Below, piece after piece: positions 33,517 through 42,610 of a stretch of DNA of 64,000 nt. The translations under genes were made by a program, and so were the position numbers. Source of the DNA: Novosphingobium sp. ST904 (GTDB taxonomy: Bacteria; Pseudomonadota; Alphaproteobacteria; Sphingomonadales; Sphingomonadaceae); the NCBI RefSeq assembly GCF_001298105.1, contig NZ_LGJH01000158.1, positions 62,001 through 126,000 on the forward strand. The letters run 5' to 3'. Each line of letters begins with the position of its first letter. The stretch's first letter is position 1. A model generated the notes under the pieces. The model did no database searches. It was not told where the DNA came from and was given only the letters and a program-made list of their open reading frames with translations.

Positions 33517-34653
33517 ATGCAAAGTGTCGTGATCGCGGGTTACGCCCGCTCGCCCTTCCACTTGGCCAACAAGGGCGCGCTGGCCCGCGTCCGCCCCGAC
33601 GACCTTGCCGCCCAGGTGATTCGCGGCCTGATCGCGAAGACCGGCGTGGAAGCTGCTGATATCGAAGACGTAATTGTCGGCTGTGCATTCCCCGAAGGCG
33701 AGCAGGGCTTCAACGTCGCACGCCTCATCGGCCTGCTGGCGGACCTGCCGATCTCGGTCGGCGGTATGACCGTGAACCGGTTCTGCGGCTCCTCGATGAG
33801 CTCGATCCACTACGCCATGGGCCAGATCGCCATCGGCGCGGGCGAAGTGTTCGTCTGCGCGGGCGTCGAATCGATGAGCCGGGTGCCGATGATGGGCTTC
33901 AACCCGCTGCCCAACCCGGCGCTGGCGGCGAAGAGCGCGGCCTACATGTCGATGGGTGAGACGGCCGAGAACGTCGCCACCAAGTACCAGATTTCGCGCG
34001 CAGATCAGGAAGCGCTTGCGGTCTCCAGCCAGCAGAAGGCTTCGGCTGCACGTGACGCCGGCAAGCTGACCGACGAGATCGTGCCGATCCAGACCAAGGG
34101 CGGCGTGGTAAGCGAAGACGGCACCATTCGCGGCGAAACCACCGCAGAGGGCCTTGCCGGCCTGAAGCCCGCGTTCGACGCGGCTGGTTCGGTGACCGCG
34201 GGTACGTCCTCGCCGCTGACGGACGGCGCCAGCGCCGTGCTCGTCACCACCGAGGAATATGCCCGCGCCCACGGCTTGCCGATCCTCGCCCGCATCAAGT
34301 CGGTCGCGGTGTCGGGCTGTGCGCCGGAAACCATGGGCCTTGGCCCGATCCTTTCCAGCCAGAAGGCGCTTGAGCGCGCGGGCATCGCTGCCGGCGATCT
34401 CGACGTGGTGGAACTGAACGAAGCCTTCGCTTCGCAGGCGCTGGCGTGCATCAAGGACCTCGGCCTCGACACTGCCAAGGTGAACATCGACGGCGGCGCG
34501 ATCGCCATCGGCCACCCGCTGGGCGCCACCGGCGCGCGCATCGTCGGCAAGGCGGCCTCGCTGCTGAAGCGCGAAGGCGGCAAGTATGCACTCGCCAGCC
34601 AGTGCATCGGCGGCGGTCAGGGCATCGCCACGATCCTGGAGTCGGTGGAATGA
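33517..34653 (+). CDS. fadA: Acetyl-CoA acyltransferase (thiolase)
   Basis: A 378-residue thiolase of the degradative class. The acyl-accepting cysteine is Cys90 in NRFCGSSMSS, the catalytic histidine is in AIGHPLGATGAR, and the second cysteine in QCIGGGQG. It cleaves 3-ketoacyl-CoA in the last step of beta-oxidation. Its stop overlaps the start of the multifunctional protein gene (ATGA), the classical fadA-fadB arrangement in reversed order. It is divergent from the DUF2147/fadL set, with 188 bases between starts that must hold both promoters. Confidence 0.92.
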   Translation: MQSVVIAGYARSPFHLANKGALARVRPDDLAAQVIRGLIAKTGVEAADIEDVIVGCAFPEGEQGFNVARLIGLLADLPISVGGMTVNRFCGSSMSSIHYAMGQIAIGAGEVFVCAGVESMSRVPMMGFNPLPNPALAAKSAAYMSMGETAENVATKYQISRADQEALAVSSQQKASAARDAGKLTDEIVPIQTKGGVVSEDGTIRGETTAEGLAGLKPAFDAAGSVTAGTSSPLTDGASAVLVTTEEYARAHGLPILARIKSVAVSGCAPETMGLGPILSSQKALERAGIAAGDLDVVELNEAFASQALACIKDLGLDTAKVNIDGGAIAIGHPLGATGARIVGKAASLLKREGGKYALASQCIGGGQGIATILESVE

Positions 34654-36977
34654 GCGACACCATCAAAAAAGTCTGCGTGATCGGCGCCGGTACCATGGGT
34701 GCCGGGATCGCCGCTCAGGTCGCCAATGCCGGCGTGCCGGTGCTGCTGCTCGACATCGTTCCCAAGGACGCTACCAACAGGAACGTGGTGGCCGAAGGTG
34801 CGGTGGCGAAGATGCTCAAGACCGAGCCTGCGCCGTTCATGAGCAAGTCCGCCGCCAAGCTGGTCGAGACCGGCAATATCGAAGATCATCTGGACAAGGT
34901 TGCCGAGTGTGACTGGGTAATCGAGGCGGTGATCGAGCGTCTCGACATCAAGCAGGGCCTCTACGCCAAGCTCGAAGCGGTAAAGCGCGACGGCACCGCC
35001 GTTTCGTCGAACACCTCGACGATCCCGCTTGCCAATCTGGTCGAAGGGCGTTCGGATGCGTTCAAGCGCGACTTCCTGATCACGCACTTCTTCAACCCGC
35101 CGCGCTACATGCGCCTGCTGGAGATCGTCACCGGCCCCGCCACCGACGCTGCCGTTGCCGCCAGGGTCGAGCAGTTCGCCGACATTTCGCTGGGCAAGAC
35201 GGTGGTCACGGCCAAGGATACCCCGGGCTTCATCGCCAACCGTATCGGCACCTACTGGATCCAGCTTGGCCTTAACGCCGCGTTCGACATGGGGATCACT
35301 GTCGAACTGGCCGACGCCATTGCCGGAAAGCCGATGGGTGTGCCCAAGACCGGCATCTTCGGCCTTGTCGATCTGGTCGGCATCGACCTGATGCCGCACC
35401 TGCAGGCCAGCCTCACCTCGACGCTGCCCGCAGGCGACCTCTATCACGGCATTGCCCGCGACATCCCGCTGATCAACAAGATGATCGGCGAAGGCTATAC
35501 CGGCCGCAAGGGCAAGGGTGGCTTCTATCGCCTCAACAAGGAGGCCGGTCGCCGCAAGGAGACCATCGACCTCCAGACCGGCGAATATCGCCCGACCATC
35601 ACCGCGCAGGGCCCGCGCGGTGCTGCCGCCAAGGGCGACCTCAAGGCGCTGGTCGAAAGCAAGGGCGACATCGGCGCTTACGCCTGGGCCGTGCTCGGCG
35701 CCACGCTGGCCTATGCCGCCAGCCTCGTGCCCTCGGCTGCCGATGACGTGGTTGCCGTCGATGACGCGATGAAGCTGGGCTACAACTGGAAGGCCGGCCC
35801 GTTCGAGATGATCGACAAGCTGGGTGCCAAGTACCTTGCCGAACGCCTCGCCGCCGAAGGCAAGGCCGTGCCGGAGATTCTGACCGTGGCGGGAGACCGC
35901 GCGTTCTACCGGATCGAGAACGGCAAGCGCCAGTTCCTCGGCCTCGATGGCGAATACCGCGACATCGTCCGCCCCGAAGGCGTGATGCGCCTTGCCGACG
36001 TGAAGCTTTCGTCGAGGCCGATCCTCAGGAACGCCTCGGCGGCGCTCTGGGACATTGGCGACGGTGTCGTCTGTCTTGAATTCACCGGCAAGATGAACGC
36101 GCTCGACGGCGAAGTCATGAAGCTGATCGGGCAGGCCATTCCGCTGGTGGCGGCGCAGTATAAGGCGCTCGTCGTCTACAACGATGCCGATACCTTCTCG
36201 GCAGGCGCCAACCTCGGCCTCGCGCTCTTCGCGGTGAACATCGCGGCGTGGGGCGAGATCGAGAAGCTCGTTGCCGGCGGCCAGCTTGCCTACAAGGGCC
36301 TGAAGTACGCTCCGTTCCCCGTCGTCGGCGCGCCTGCCGGCATGGCACTAGGCGGTGGCTGCGAGATCCTGCTGCATTGCGACGCGATCCAGGCCTATGC
36401 CGAACTCTACTGCGGCCTTGTGGAATGCGGCGTCGGCCTCGTTCCGGGCTGGGGCGGCAATGGCGAGATGATCGACCGCTGGCGCAAGGCGCCCGGCATG
36501 CCCAAGGGCCCGATGCCGGCGGTGGCCAAGGTGTTCGAGATGGTCTCGACCGCGCAAGTCTCCAAGTCTGCCCAGCAGGCGCGCGAGATGATGATCCTGC
36601 GCAAGGATGACGGCATCTCGATGAACCGCGATCGCCTGCTTTACGACGCCAAGCAGAAGGCGCTGTCGCTGGTGGAAGGCTACACCCCGCCCGAAGCGCC
36701 CGAGTTCAAGCTGCCCGGCGCCGGTGGCCGCACGGCGCTTGGTCTGGCTGTCGAGGGCTTCCACAAGCGCGGCATGGCGACCGACTACGACGTGGTCGTC
36801 TCCGGCGTGCTGGCCGACGTGCTGACCGGCGGTGACGAGTTCGACCTCGTCGACACGGTGAGCGAGGGCGAACTGCTCAAGCTGGAACGCGATGCCTTCA
36901 TGGGCCGCCTGCGCGATGGCCGTTCGGTCGCCCGCGTCGAGCACATGCTCGAAACCGGCAAGCCCCTGCGGAACTGA
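34650..36977 (+). CDS. 3-hydroxyacyl-CoA dehydrogenase / enoyl-CoA hydratase
   Basis: A 775-residue bifunctional beta-oxidation protein. Order is dehydrogenase first: NAD site VCVIGAGTMGAGIAAQ at residues 8-23, the HFFNPPRYMRLLEIV and GKGGFYRL blocks, a second dehydrogenase C-terminal repeat (KLGYNWKAGPFEMIDKLG), then an enoyl-CoA hydratase-type domain from about residue 470 (oxyanion loops NDADTFSAGANL and GMALGGGCEI). This is the reverse of E. coli FadB. The hydratase domain lacks an obvious second catalytic glutamate by eye (LVECGVGLVPGWGG supplies one). Coupled to the thiolase by overlap; followed 69 bases later by the acyl-CoA dehydrogenase. Confidence 0.92.
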   Translation: MSDTIKKVCVIGAGTMGAGIAAQVANAGVPVLLLDIVPKDATNRNVVAEGAVAKMLKTEPAPFMSKSAAKLVETGNIEDHLDKVAECDWVIEAVIERLDIKQGLYAKLEAVKRDGTAVSSNTSTIPLANLVEGRSDAFKRDFLITHFFNPPRYMRLLEIVTGPATDAAVAARVEQFADISLGKTVVTAKDTPGFIANRIGTYWIQLGLNAAFDMGITVELADAIAGKPMGVPKTGIFGLVDLVGIDLMPHLQASLTSTLPAGDLYHGIARDIPLINKMIGEGYTGRKGKGGFYRLNKEAGRRKETIDLQTGEYRPTITAQGPRGAAAKGDLKALVESKGDIGAYAWAVLGATLAYAASLVPSAADDVVAVDDAMKLGYNWKAGPFEMIDKLGAKYLAERLAAEGKAVPEILTVAGDRAFYRIENGKRQFLGLDGEYRDIVRPEGVMRLADVKLSSRPILRNASAALWDIGDGVVCLEFTGKMNALDGEVMKLIGQAIPLVAAQYKALVVYNDADTFSAGANLGLALFAVNIAAWGEIEKLVAGGQLAYKGLKYAPFPVVGAPAGMALGGGCEILLHCDAIQAYAELYCGLVECGVGLVPGWGGNGEMIDRWRKAPGMPKGPMPAVAKVFEMVSTAQVSKSAQQAREMMILRKDDGISMNRDRLLYDAKQKALSLVEGYTPPEAPEFKLPGAGGRTALGLAVEGFHKRGMATDYDVVVSGVLADVLTGGDEFDLVDTVSEGELLKLERDAFMGRLRDGRSVARVEHMLETGKPLRN

Positions 36978-37046
36978 TGCTGCGTAACTGATAAGGTATG
37001 AATGCGCGCCCGTCGGTGATCCGGCGGCGCGCGCGAGGAGAGTGAC

Positions 37047-38838
37047 ATGCAAGTCTACGAAGCGCCCCTGCGCGACATGAAGTTCGTGCTCCACGAACTC
37101 CACAACGATGACGGCTTCGGCAATCTCGAAGCCCTGGCCGAATTCACGCCTGATCTGGTGGACGCCGTGCTGGAAGAGGCCGCCAAGGTGGCGCAGGAAG
37201 TCCTGCTGCCGTTGAACCGCAGCGGCGACATCGAGGGCTGCACGCTGGAGAACGGCGTGGTCCGCACTCCCGCAGGCTTCAAGGAAGCCTACGACATGTT
37301 CCGCGAAGGCGGCTGGTGCGCGCTGGCGTCCGATCCCGAGTGGGGCGGGCAGGGCCTGCCTGAAGCGCTGAACAAGCTGACCGAGGAGATGATCTGCTCC
37401 TCCAACCTGTCGTTCAGCCTCTATCCCGGCCTCACTCACGGCGCGACCACCGCGATCGAGGGTTACGCCAGCGACGCGTTGAAGCAGGCCTACCTGCCCA
37501 AGATGGTCGAGGGCACATGGTCGGGCACGATGTGCCTTACAGAACCGCACTGCGGCACCGACCTCGGCATGCTGCGCACCAAGGCCGTTCCTCAGGGTGA
37601 CGACAGCTACAAGATCTCCGGCGCGAAGATCTTCATCTCGGCGGGCGAGCACGACCTGACCGAGAACATCATCCACCTCGTCCTCGCGCGGCTTCCCGAT
37701 GCACCGGAAGGCGTGAAGGGCATCTCGCTGTTCCTCGTGCCCAAGTATCTTCCCAAGGAAGACGGCACGCCCGGCCCGTCCAACGGCGTTTTCGGTCGCG
37801 GCGATCGAGCACAAGATGGGCCTCAAGGCCTCGGCCACGTGCCAGCTCAATTTCGACGATTCGATTGGCTGGCTGGTCGGCACCGCGAACAAGGGCATGG
37901 AAGCCATGTTCAAGATGATGAACACCGAGCGCGTCTCGGTGGGCATTCAGGGTCTTGGCGTGGGTGAAGCGGCCTATCAGTCCGCCGTGTGGTACGCCAA
38001 GGACCGCGTGCAGGGCCGCTCGCTGTCAGGCGTGAAGAACCCCAAGGGCCCGGCCGATCCGATCATCGTCCACCCCGACGTGCGCCGCATGCTGATGACC
38101 GCGCGCGCTTACAACGAAGGCTGCCGCGCGCTCGGCGCCTGGGTCAGCCGCGCGCTCGACGCCGAAAAGCACGCGACCGATCCGGCCGTGAAGGCCCGCG
38201 CGGAAGACTTCATCGCGCTGATGACCCCGGTGGTGAAGGCCCTGTTCACCGACTGCGGTTATGAAAGCGCGAACCTTGCCGTGCAGGTCTACGGCGGCCA
38301 CGGCTACATCGCCGAAAGCGGCGTGGAGCAGTTCGTGCGCGATGCCCGCATCGCCATGATCTACGAAGGCACCAACGGCATTCAGGCGCTCGACCTCGTC
38401 GGCCGCAAGATGCCCGCGCACGCCGGTCGCTACCTGCGTTCGTTCTTCCACCCCGTTTCGGACTTCATCGAGGCGAACAAGGCGGACGAAACCTTCGGCA
38501 AGATGATCGAGGGGCTGGAAAAGGCCTTCGGCGCGCTGCAGCTCTCGACCGGCACGATTGCCCAGAAGGGCATGAAGGACCCTGAGGAAGCCGGTGCTGC
38601 CGCGACCGACTATCTGCGCCTGCTCGGTCTTGTCGCCATGGGTTACTGCTTCGCCAAGGCGGCGCTGATCGCCAAGGCGCGGCTGGACGAAGGCACGGGC
38701 GAGGCGGCGTTCTACACCGCCAAGATCGCGACTGCCCGGTTCTTCTTCGACCGTCTGCTGCCACAGGCCACTGCAGCGTTCCTCGCCATCAAGTCGGGCA
38801 AGGCTTCGATGATGGCGCTCGAAGCGGACATGTTCTGA
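37047..38838 (+). CDS. Acyl-CoA dehydrogenase, ~600-residue class; one-base frame break
   Basis: About 596 residues when restored, with a C-terminal extension typical of the DmdC/FadE-like class rather than the 380-residue class. LTEPHCGTDLGMLRTKA and KISGAKIFISAGEHDLTEN form the flavin site, and IYEGTNGIQALDLVGRKM contains the catalytic glutamate loop. It starts beta-oxidation for the thiolase and multifunctional enzyme upstream. The frame breaks in the T run 37789-37792, where one T too many separates SNGV from VAAIEHKMGLK. The terminator at 38866 ends this operon. Confidence 0.9.
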
Positions 38839-38865
38839 GGTAGCGCGTTCAGGATCGCCGAAATG

Positions 38866-38904
38866 AAAAGGGGGGCGGGCATCATTTGCCCGCCCCCCTT
38901 TTTT
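38866..38904. terminator. Strong bidirectional factor-independent terminator
   Basis: Perfect 12-base arms GGGGGGCGGGCA and TGCCCGCCCCCC with a 5-base loop, preceded by AAAA and followed by TTTTTT. It lies between the convergent acyl-CoA dehydrogenase and cytochrome b genes and can stop transcription in both directions. Confidence 0.92.
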
Positions 38905-38915
38905 ATAGCGCAATC

Positions 38916-39587
38916 TCAGGCCGCGCCGACCCAGACCACCCAGCCTGTCAGCCAGGCCGCGACGATGCAGGCGATCAGCCGCCAGACCGGTGCCTTCACC
39001 ATGCCGGTCGTCCCGGCGGGCATGGCGCGGGCGCCGGTAATCATCGGTGCGATCAGGTTGTCGCGCTTGATGACGCGGTAATAGACGATCGCCGCAAGGT
39101 GCAGCACGATCATCGCGAGGATCAGGTAGAACACCGTTTCGTGCAGGTCGGTCACGCGGCTCGCCGCCGTCGAGGAGACGAGGTGATTGAGCGGCCCCGT
39201 CGTGCCGTCGTCGGGATCGCCCGCAAAGAGGCCTAGCGCGATTTGCAGGGCCATCAGGCCGAGCAGGACGACGACGCTCCAGCCGCCTGCGGGGTTATGC
39301 CCGGCGGTCGGCGTGTCGTTCTGTGAACGCAAGTGCCTCAGCACCGCGCCCGGTCCGCGCACGAACGAGGAGAATCGCGCCGTCGAACTGCCCACGAAAC
39401 CCCAGAGCACGCGTATCACCACCAACTGCATCAGGATCGTGCCGATGCTGGTGTGCCAGCCCATCTCGCCGTTTTCGGCCGTCCACCAGAGCGCCGGGAT
39501 CAACAGGGCGAAGCTCCAGTGGATGATTCGGACCGGCCAGTCCCACAGCGGGGTGCGGACGGTCGCCGCACCCTTGTGTGAACTCAC
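38916..39587 (-). CDS. Cytochrome b561-type membrane protein
   Basis: A 223-residue di-haem cytochrome b of the bacterial b561 / Ni-Fe-hydrogenase b subunit type with four or five hydrophobic segments. Haem histidines are in RIIHWSFALL, MGWHTSIG, TDLHETVFYL and IVLHLAAIVYY. It probably carries electrons between the quinone pool and the c-type cytochrome encoded immediately upstream; the two genes overlap by 4 bases. The partner and pairing resemble two-gene modules seen with c'-type cytochromes. Electron donor and acceptor are not evident. Confidence 0.85.
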   Translation of the reverse strand: MSSHKGAATVRTPLWDWPVRIIHWSFALLIPALWWTAENGEMGWHTSIGTILMQLVVIRVLWGFVGSSTARFSSFVRGPGAVLRHLRSQNDTPTAGHNPAGGWSVVVLLGLMALQIALGLFAGDPDDGTTGPLNHLVSSTAASRVTDLHETVFYLILAMIVLHLAAIVYYRVIKRDNLIAPMITGARAMPAGTTGMVKAPVWRLIACIVAAWLTGWVVWVGAA

Positions 39588-40092
39588 TGCTTCTTCTCGC
39601 GGAAGGTGTCGTGGCAGCCCTTGCAGGCTCCGCCGATCTCCCCCATCGCCAGTGTCGCGGCCTTGGCGTCCTTGGCGTCGGCCGCAACCTTGAGGTTGCC
39701 GGCTGCGGTTGCCAGCTTGTCGGCCGCAGCCTTGAATTCGGCAGGCTTCTGCCAGATCGTGGGCAGGGCCTCGGTCTTCTCGCCCGATTCCTTGCCGCTG
39801 CCGTCAGGGAACAGGCCGACGATCTTGCCCGCATCGGTCTGGATCGAGGTTGCCGAGGCGGCGACCGTGGCGAAGTCGGGGCTTGCGGCCTCCAGTGCGG
39901 ACTTTGCGGCCTTGTTGGCCTTGCCGATCGCCTTGAAATTGGCTTCGCGCGCTCGATCGTCTCGGAAACGTCCACCGGCTCGCCCGAGGCGTTCGTCGTG
40001 GTCGCGGCGGGTTCGGAGCCCTTGCAGCCGGTCATGGCGGCTGCCAGCGCAAATGCGGCTAGGGTTGTCGTCAGGATGGTCTTCGATGCCAT
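39584..40092 (-). CDS. Cytochrome c'-type lipoprotein; one-base frame break
   Basis: About 169 residues when restored. The N-terminus is a lipoprotein signal with lipobox AAAMTGC, so the protein is probably membrane-anchored in the periplasm. A helical bundle follows and the haem motif is CKGCH near the C-terminus (GACKGCHDTFREK), as in cytochromes c'. The frame breaks near 39946: one extra base in the GCGCG stretch joins VSETIERA to EANFKAIGKANK. Typical c' cytochromes bind gases or take part in electron transfer; here the adjacent b561 gene suggests electron transfer. Confidence 0.82.
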
Positions 40093-40213
40093 GTCGCTGC
40101 TCCTGGCAGTTATCTTCCAAAAAGCGGGGAGGCCGTACTTGTTTGCCCGTCGGCCCTGGTCCCAAGCGCTTGATAACCGTTGTTGTTGCCATGCAGCGAA
40201 TGGTTTTTGATGC

Positions 40214-41287
40214 TTACCCGAAAACCACCCCGTCCATCAGCTTGCGCGCGGTACGAAGGAGGGCGGCGCTCTTGACGGCGCCGCCCTCGTCCGTGTCGAG
40301 GACACAAGACATCTCGCCGGTCGGATGTTCGACCGACAGCGTCTTGCGGCGACCCTCGGGGATCTGGGCGACTTCGGCGGCGGGCGAGCCTTCGATCAGG
40401 CAGGCCGTGGCCACCGAGACCGCGCCGAGCACGCCGATCGTGGCGTGGGCGCGGTGGGGAATGAAACTGCGCACGGTCACCGCGCCGCCGTGCTTCGGCG
40501 GGGCGACCAGCATCATCTTGGGAACCGACTTGTCCTTGACGTCGCCCAGGTTCATCCGTTCGCCCACGGCAAGGCGGATGGCCTCGATCCTGGCCTTCAA
40601 TTCGGTATTGGCGTCCAGGCTCTCGCGGTCCTCGTAGCCGGTGACGCCCACGTCTTCGGCCTTCATGACGACGCAGGGCATGCCGTTGTCGATCAGGGTC
40701 ACGCGCACGCCGTTCACTTCGTCGGCCGCGTTGCCGCTGGGCAGCAGCGAGCCGCAGGAAGAACCGGCGGTGTCGCGGAATTCCAGCGGGATCGGGGCAT
40801 GGGTGCCGGGAACGCCGTCGATCGCGGCCTCGCCCTTGTAGGAGACCATACCGCCGGGCGTCTGCACAGTGGCGACGGCGACCTGTCCGGTATTCTCCAT
40901 GAAGATGGCTACGGCGGTTTCGTCACCCCGGGCCTCGATCAGCCCGCGCTCGATGGCGAAAGGGCCGATCCCGGCGAGGATGTTGCCGCAGTTCTGCTGG
41001 TCGCTGACGAGCGCCTGATCGACGAAGACCTGAAGGAACAGGTAGTCGACGTCGATGCCCTCGCGCGTGGATTTGCTGACGACGGCCACCTTGCTGGTCA
41101 GCGGATCGGCGCCGCCCATGCCGTCTATCTGGCGCGGATCGGGGGAGCCCATGATGGAAAGCAGGAACGCGTCGCGGGCCGCGGTGTCTTCGGGAAGGTC
41201 GCTCTTGAGGAAATAGCCGCCCTTGGAAGTGCCGCCGCGCATCCACATGCAGCGAACGCCCTGCTCGACCGGCCCGGTTGCACTCAT
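40214..41287 (-). CDS. ligU: 4-oxalomesaconate tautomerase / isomerase (PrpF family)
   Basis: A 357-residue PrpF-family isomerase. MRGGTSKGGYFLKSDLP near the N-terminus, GMGGADPLTSKVAVV, NCGNILAGIGPFAIE and RSFIPHRAHATIGVLGA are characteristic. In the protocatechuate 4,5-cleavage pathway this family (LigU in sphingomonads, GalD in Pseudomonas) moves the double bond in 4-oxalomesaconate before hydration by LigJ. ligJ, ligA, ligB and ligC follow on the opposite strand, which supports the call. Start ATG at 41287 has GGAG upstream; a much longer reading in the same frame crosses the divergent regulator and is not real. Confidence 0.88.
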   Translation of the reverse strand: MSATGPVEQGVRCMWMRGGTSKGGYFLKSDLPEDTAARDAFLLSIMGSPDPRQIDGMGGADPLTSKVAVVSKSTREGIDVDYLFLQVFVDQALVSDQQNCGNILAGIGPFAIERGLIEARGDETAVAIFMENTGQVAVATVQTPGGMVSYKGEAAIDGVPGTHAPIPLEFRDTAGSSCGSLLPSGNAADEVNGVRVTLIDNGMPCVVMKAEDVGVTGYEDRESLDANTELKARIEAIRLAVGERMNLGDVKDKSVPKMMLVAPPKHGGAVTVRSFIPHRAHATIGVLGAVSVATACLIEGSPAAEVAQIPEGRRKTLSVEHPTGEMSCVLDTDEGGAVKSAALLRTARKLMDGVVFG

Positions 41288-41389
41288 CACGCCATCTCCT
41301 TGTCCCGCAGTCGGCTTCCTGCCGGAGCGTGCGGGAAGGGGGAAAGAGAAACTTTGGACGCGCCATAGGATTTGGCTAAGAGTGGCCCC

Positions 41390-42544
41390 ATGGACATCTG
41401 GAACTTCAACCTTCGGCATTTGCGTGCAGTCGCCAAGATCGCCGAATTGGGGACGGTCAATGCCGCCGCCCTGGCCGTAAACCTCAGTCAGCCTGCGATA
41501 ACACAGGCGTTGGGGCGGCTTGAGGCAATGATCGGGCTGCCGCTGTTCGAGCGTCGTCACGATGGCATGATCCCGACCCGGGCCGGAGAAATCCTCGCCC
41601 CCCGCATCGGCGCGGCGCTTTCCCATATCCAGAGCCCGCACGTCACCATGTCGCGCCTGCGGGCGCTGCTCGCGCTGGCGGAAACGGGCAGCTATGCCGG
41701 GGCCGGACAGGAAACCGGGCTGTCGCTTCCTTCGATCCACCGCGCGGTCAACGATCTGGCGCTGGCGCTGCGGCGGCCGCTGGTGGCGCGGCAGGGCAAG
41801 TTCGTGATCACCACCGAGGCCGGCACCCAGCTCGCCCGCGAATTCCGCCTGGCGAAAGTCGAACTGGAGGCCGGTCTTTCCGAGGTCGAGGCGCTGCGCG
41901 GGCTGGAAACGCGGCGCATCGCCATTGGCGCCATGCCGCTTTCCCGTGCCCGCATCCTGCCCGCCGCCGTGGCCCGATTCCTGTCGCGGCGGCCCAGGGT
42001 GAAGCTCAACATCGTCGAGGGATCGCGCGCCGAGCTGGTCGAGCCGCTGCGCAACGGCACGCTCGATCTCATGGTCGGCGCCTTGCGCGATCCGCTGGTG
42101 GAGGGCGACCTGATCCAGCATCCGCTTTTCGAGGATCGTCCGGCGGTCTACGGCCGCAAGGGGCATCCGCTGGAAGGTACGAACCCCCGCGCTGCCGATG
42201 TCGCCCGCTTTCCCTTCACGCTGCCGCCGCGCGGCACGCCGCTGCGCGACAGTTTCGAGCGCTATTTCGAGGAGCACGGCGTGCCGCTGCCGGAAGTGCC
42301 GGTCGAATCGGGATCGGTGATGATGATCCGGCAAGTGATGATGGGCGGTGATTTCCTTACCGTGCTGTCGCCCGATCAGGTGACGGTGGAACTGGAAGCG
42401 GGCTGGCTCTGCGAGTTATCGCGGCTTCCGGCCGAATTCACCCGCCATATCGGCATGACGACCCGCGCTTCCCTGCGTCCGACCGAGGTTCAGAGCGAAT
42501 TTTTCGCCGATCTGGAATGGGCGGCGCGAGAGGTTTCGCGCTGA
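41390..42544 (+). CDS. ligR: LigR-like LysR regulator with two tandem DNA-binding domains
   Basis: A 384-residue LysR-type protein, about 85 residues longer than usual. The first winged helix is residues 6-68 (LSQPAITQALGRLEAMIGLPLF). A second one follows at residues 87-148 (RLRALLALAETGSYAGAG; LSLPSIHRAVNDL), then the effector domain from about 174 (RIAIGAMPLSRARILPAAV). It is divergent from ligU and reads toward the ligJABC genes, the position of LigR, the activator of the protocatechuate 4,5-cleavage genes. The ATG at 41390 is chosen over a TTG 18 bases earlier. Regulator of the lig genes is inference from position. Confidence 0.8.
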   Translation: MDIWNFNLRHLRAVAKIAELGTVNAAALAVNLSQPAITQALGRLEAMIGLPLFERRHDGMIPTRAGEILAPRIGAALSHIQSPHVTMSRLRALLALAETGSYAGAGQETGLSLPSIHRAVNDLALALRRPLVARQGKFVITTEAGTQLAREFRLAKVELEAGLSEVEALRGLETRRIAIGAMPLSRARILPAAVARFLSRRPRVKLNIVEGSRAELVEPLRNGTLDLMVGALRDPLVEGDLIQHPLFEDRPAVYGRKGHPLEGTNPRAADVARFPFTLPPRGTPLRDSFERYFEEHGVPLPEVPVESGSVMMIRQVMMGGDFLTVLSPDQVTVELEAGWLCELSRLPAEFTRHIGMTTRASLRPTEVQSEFFADLEWAAREVSR

Positions 42545-42584
42545 GCTGCTTTTAGGCAGGGCTTATAGCTTCCGGGTGGTTCCA

Positions 42585-42604
42585 ATTGGCCGCTTTCAGC
42601 CAAT
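42585..42604. promoter_or_regulatory. Inverted repeat before the lig operon
   Basis: Perfect arms ATTGGC and GCCAAT around an 8-base spacer, overlapping a CCAATTGG palindrome, 6 bases before the first lig-operon start and 41 bases after the LysR stop. Size and symmetry fit a LysR-family operator. No experimental basis. Confidence 0.45.
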
Positions 42605-42610
42605 CAGGGC

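Noticed and set aside
41288..42334. Extension of the minus-strand ligU frame far upstream across the LysR gene.
   Set aside because: The extension is low-complexity sequence opposite a recognised regulator, and a proper start with GGAG exists at 41287.
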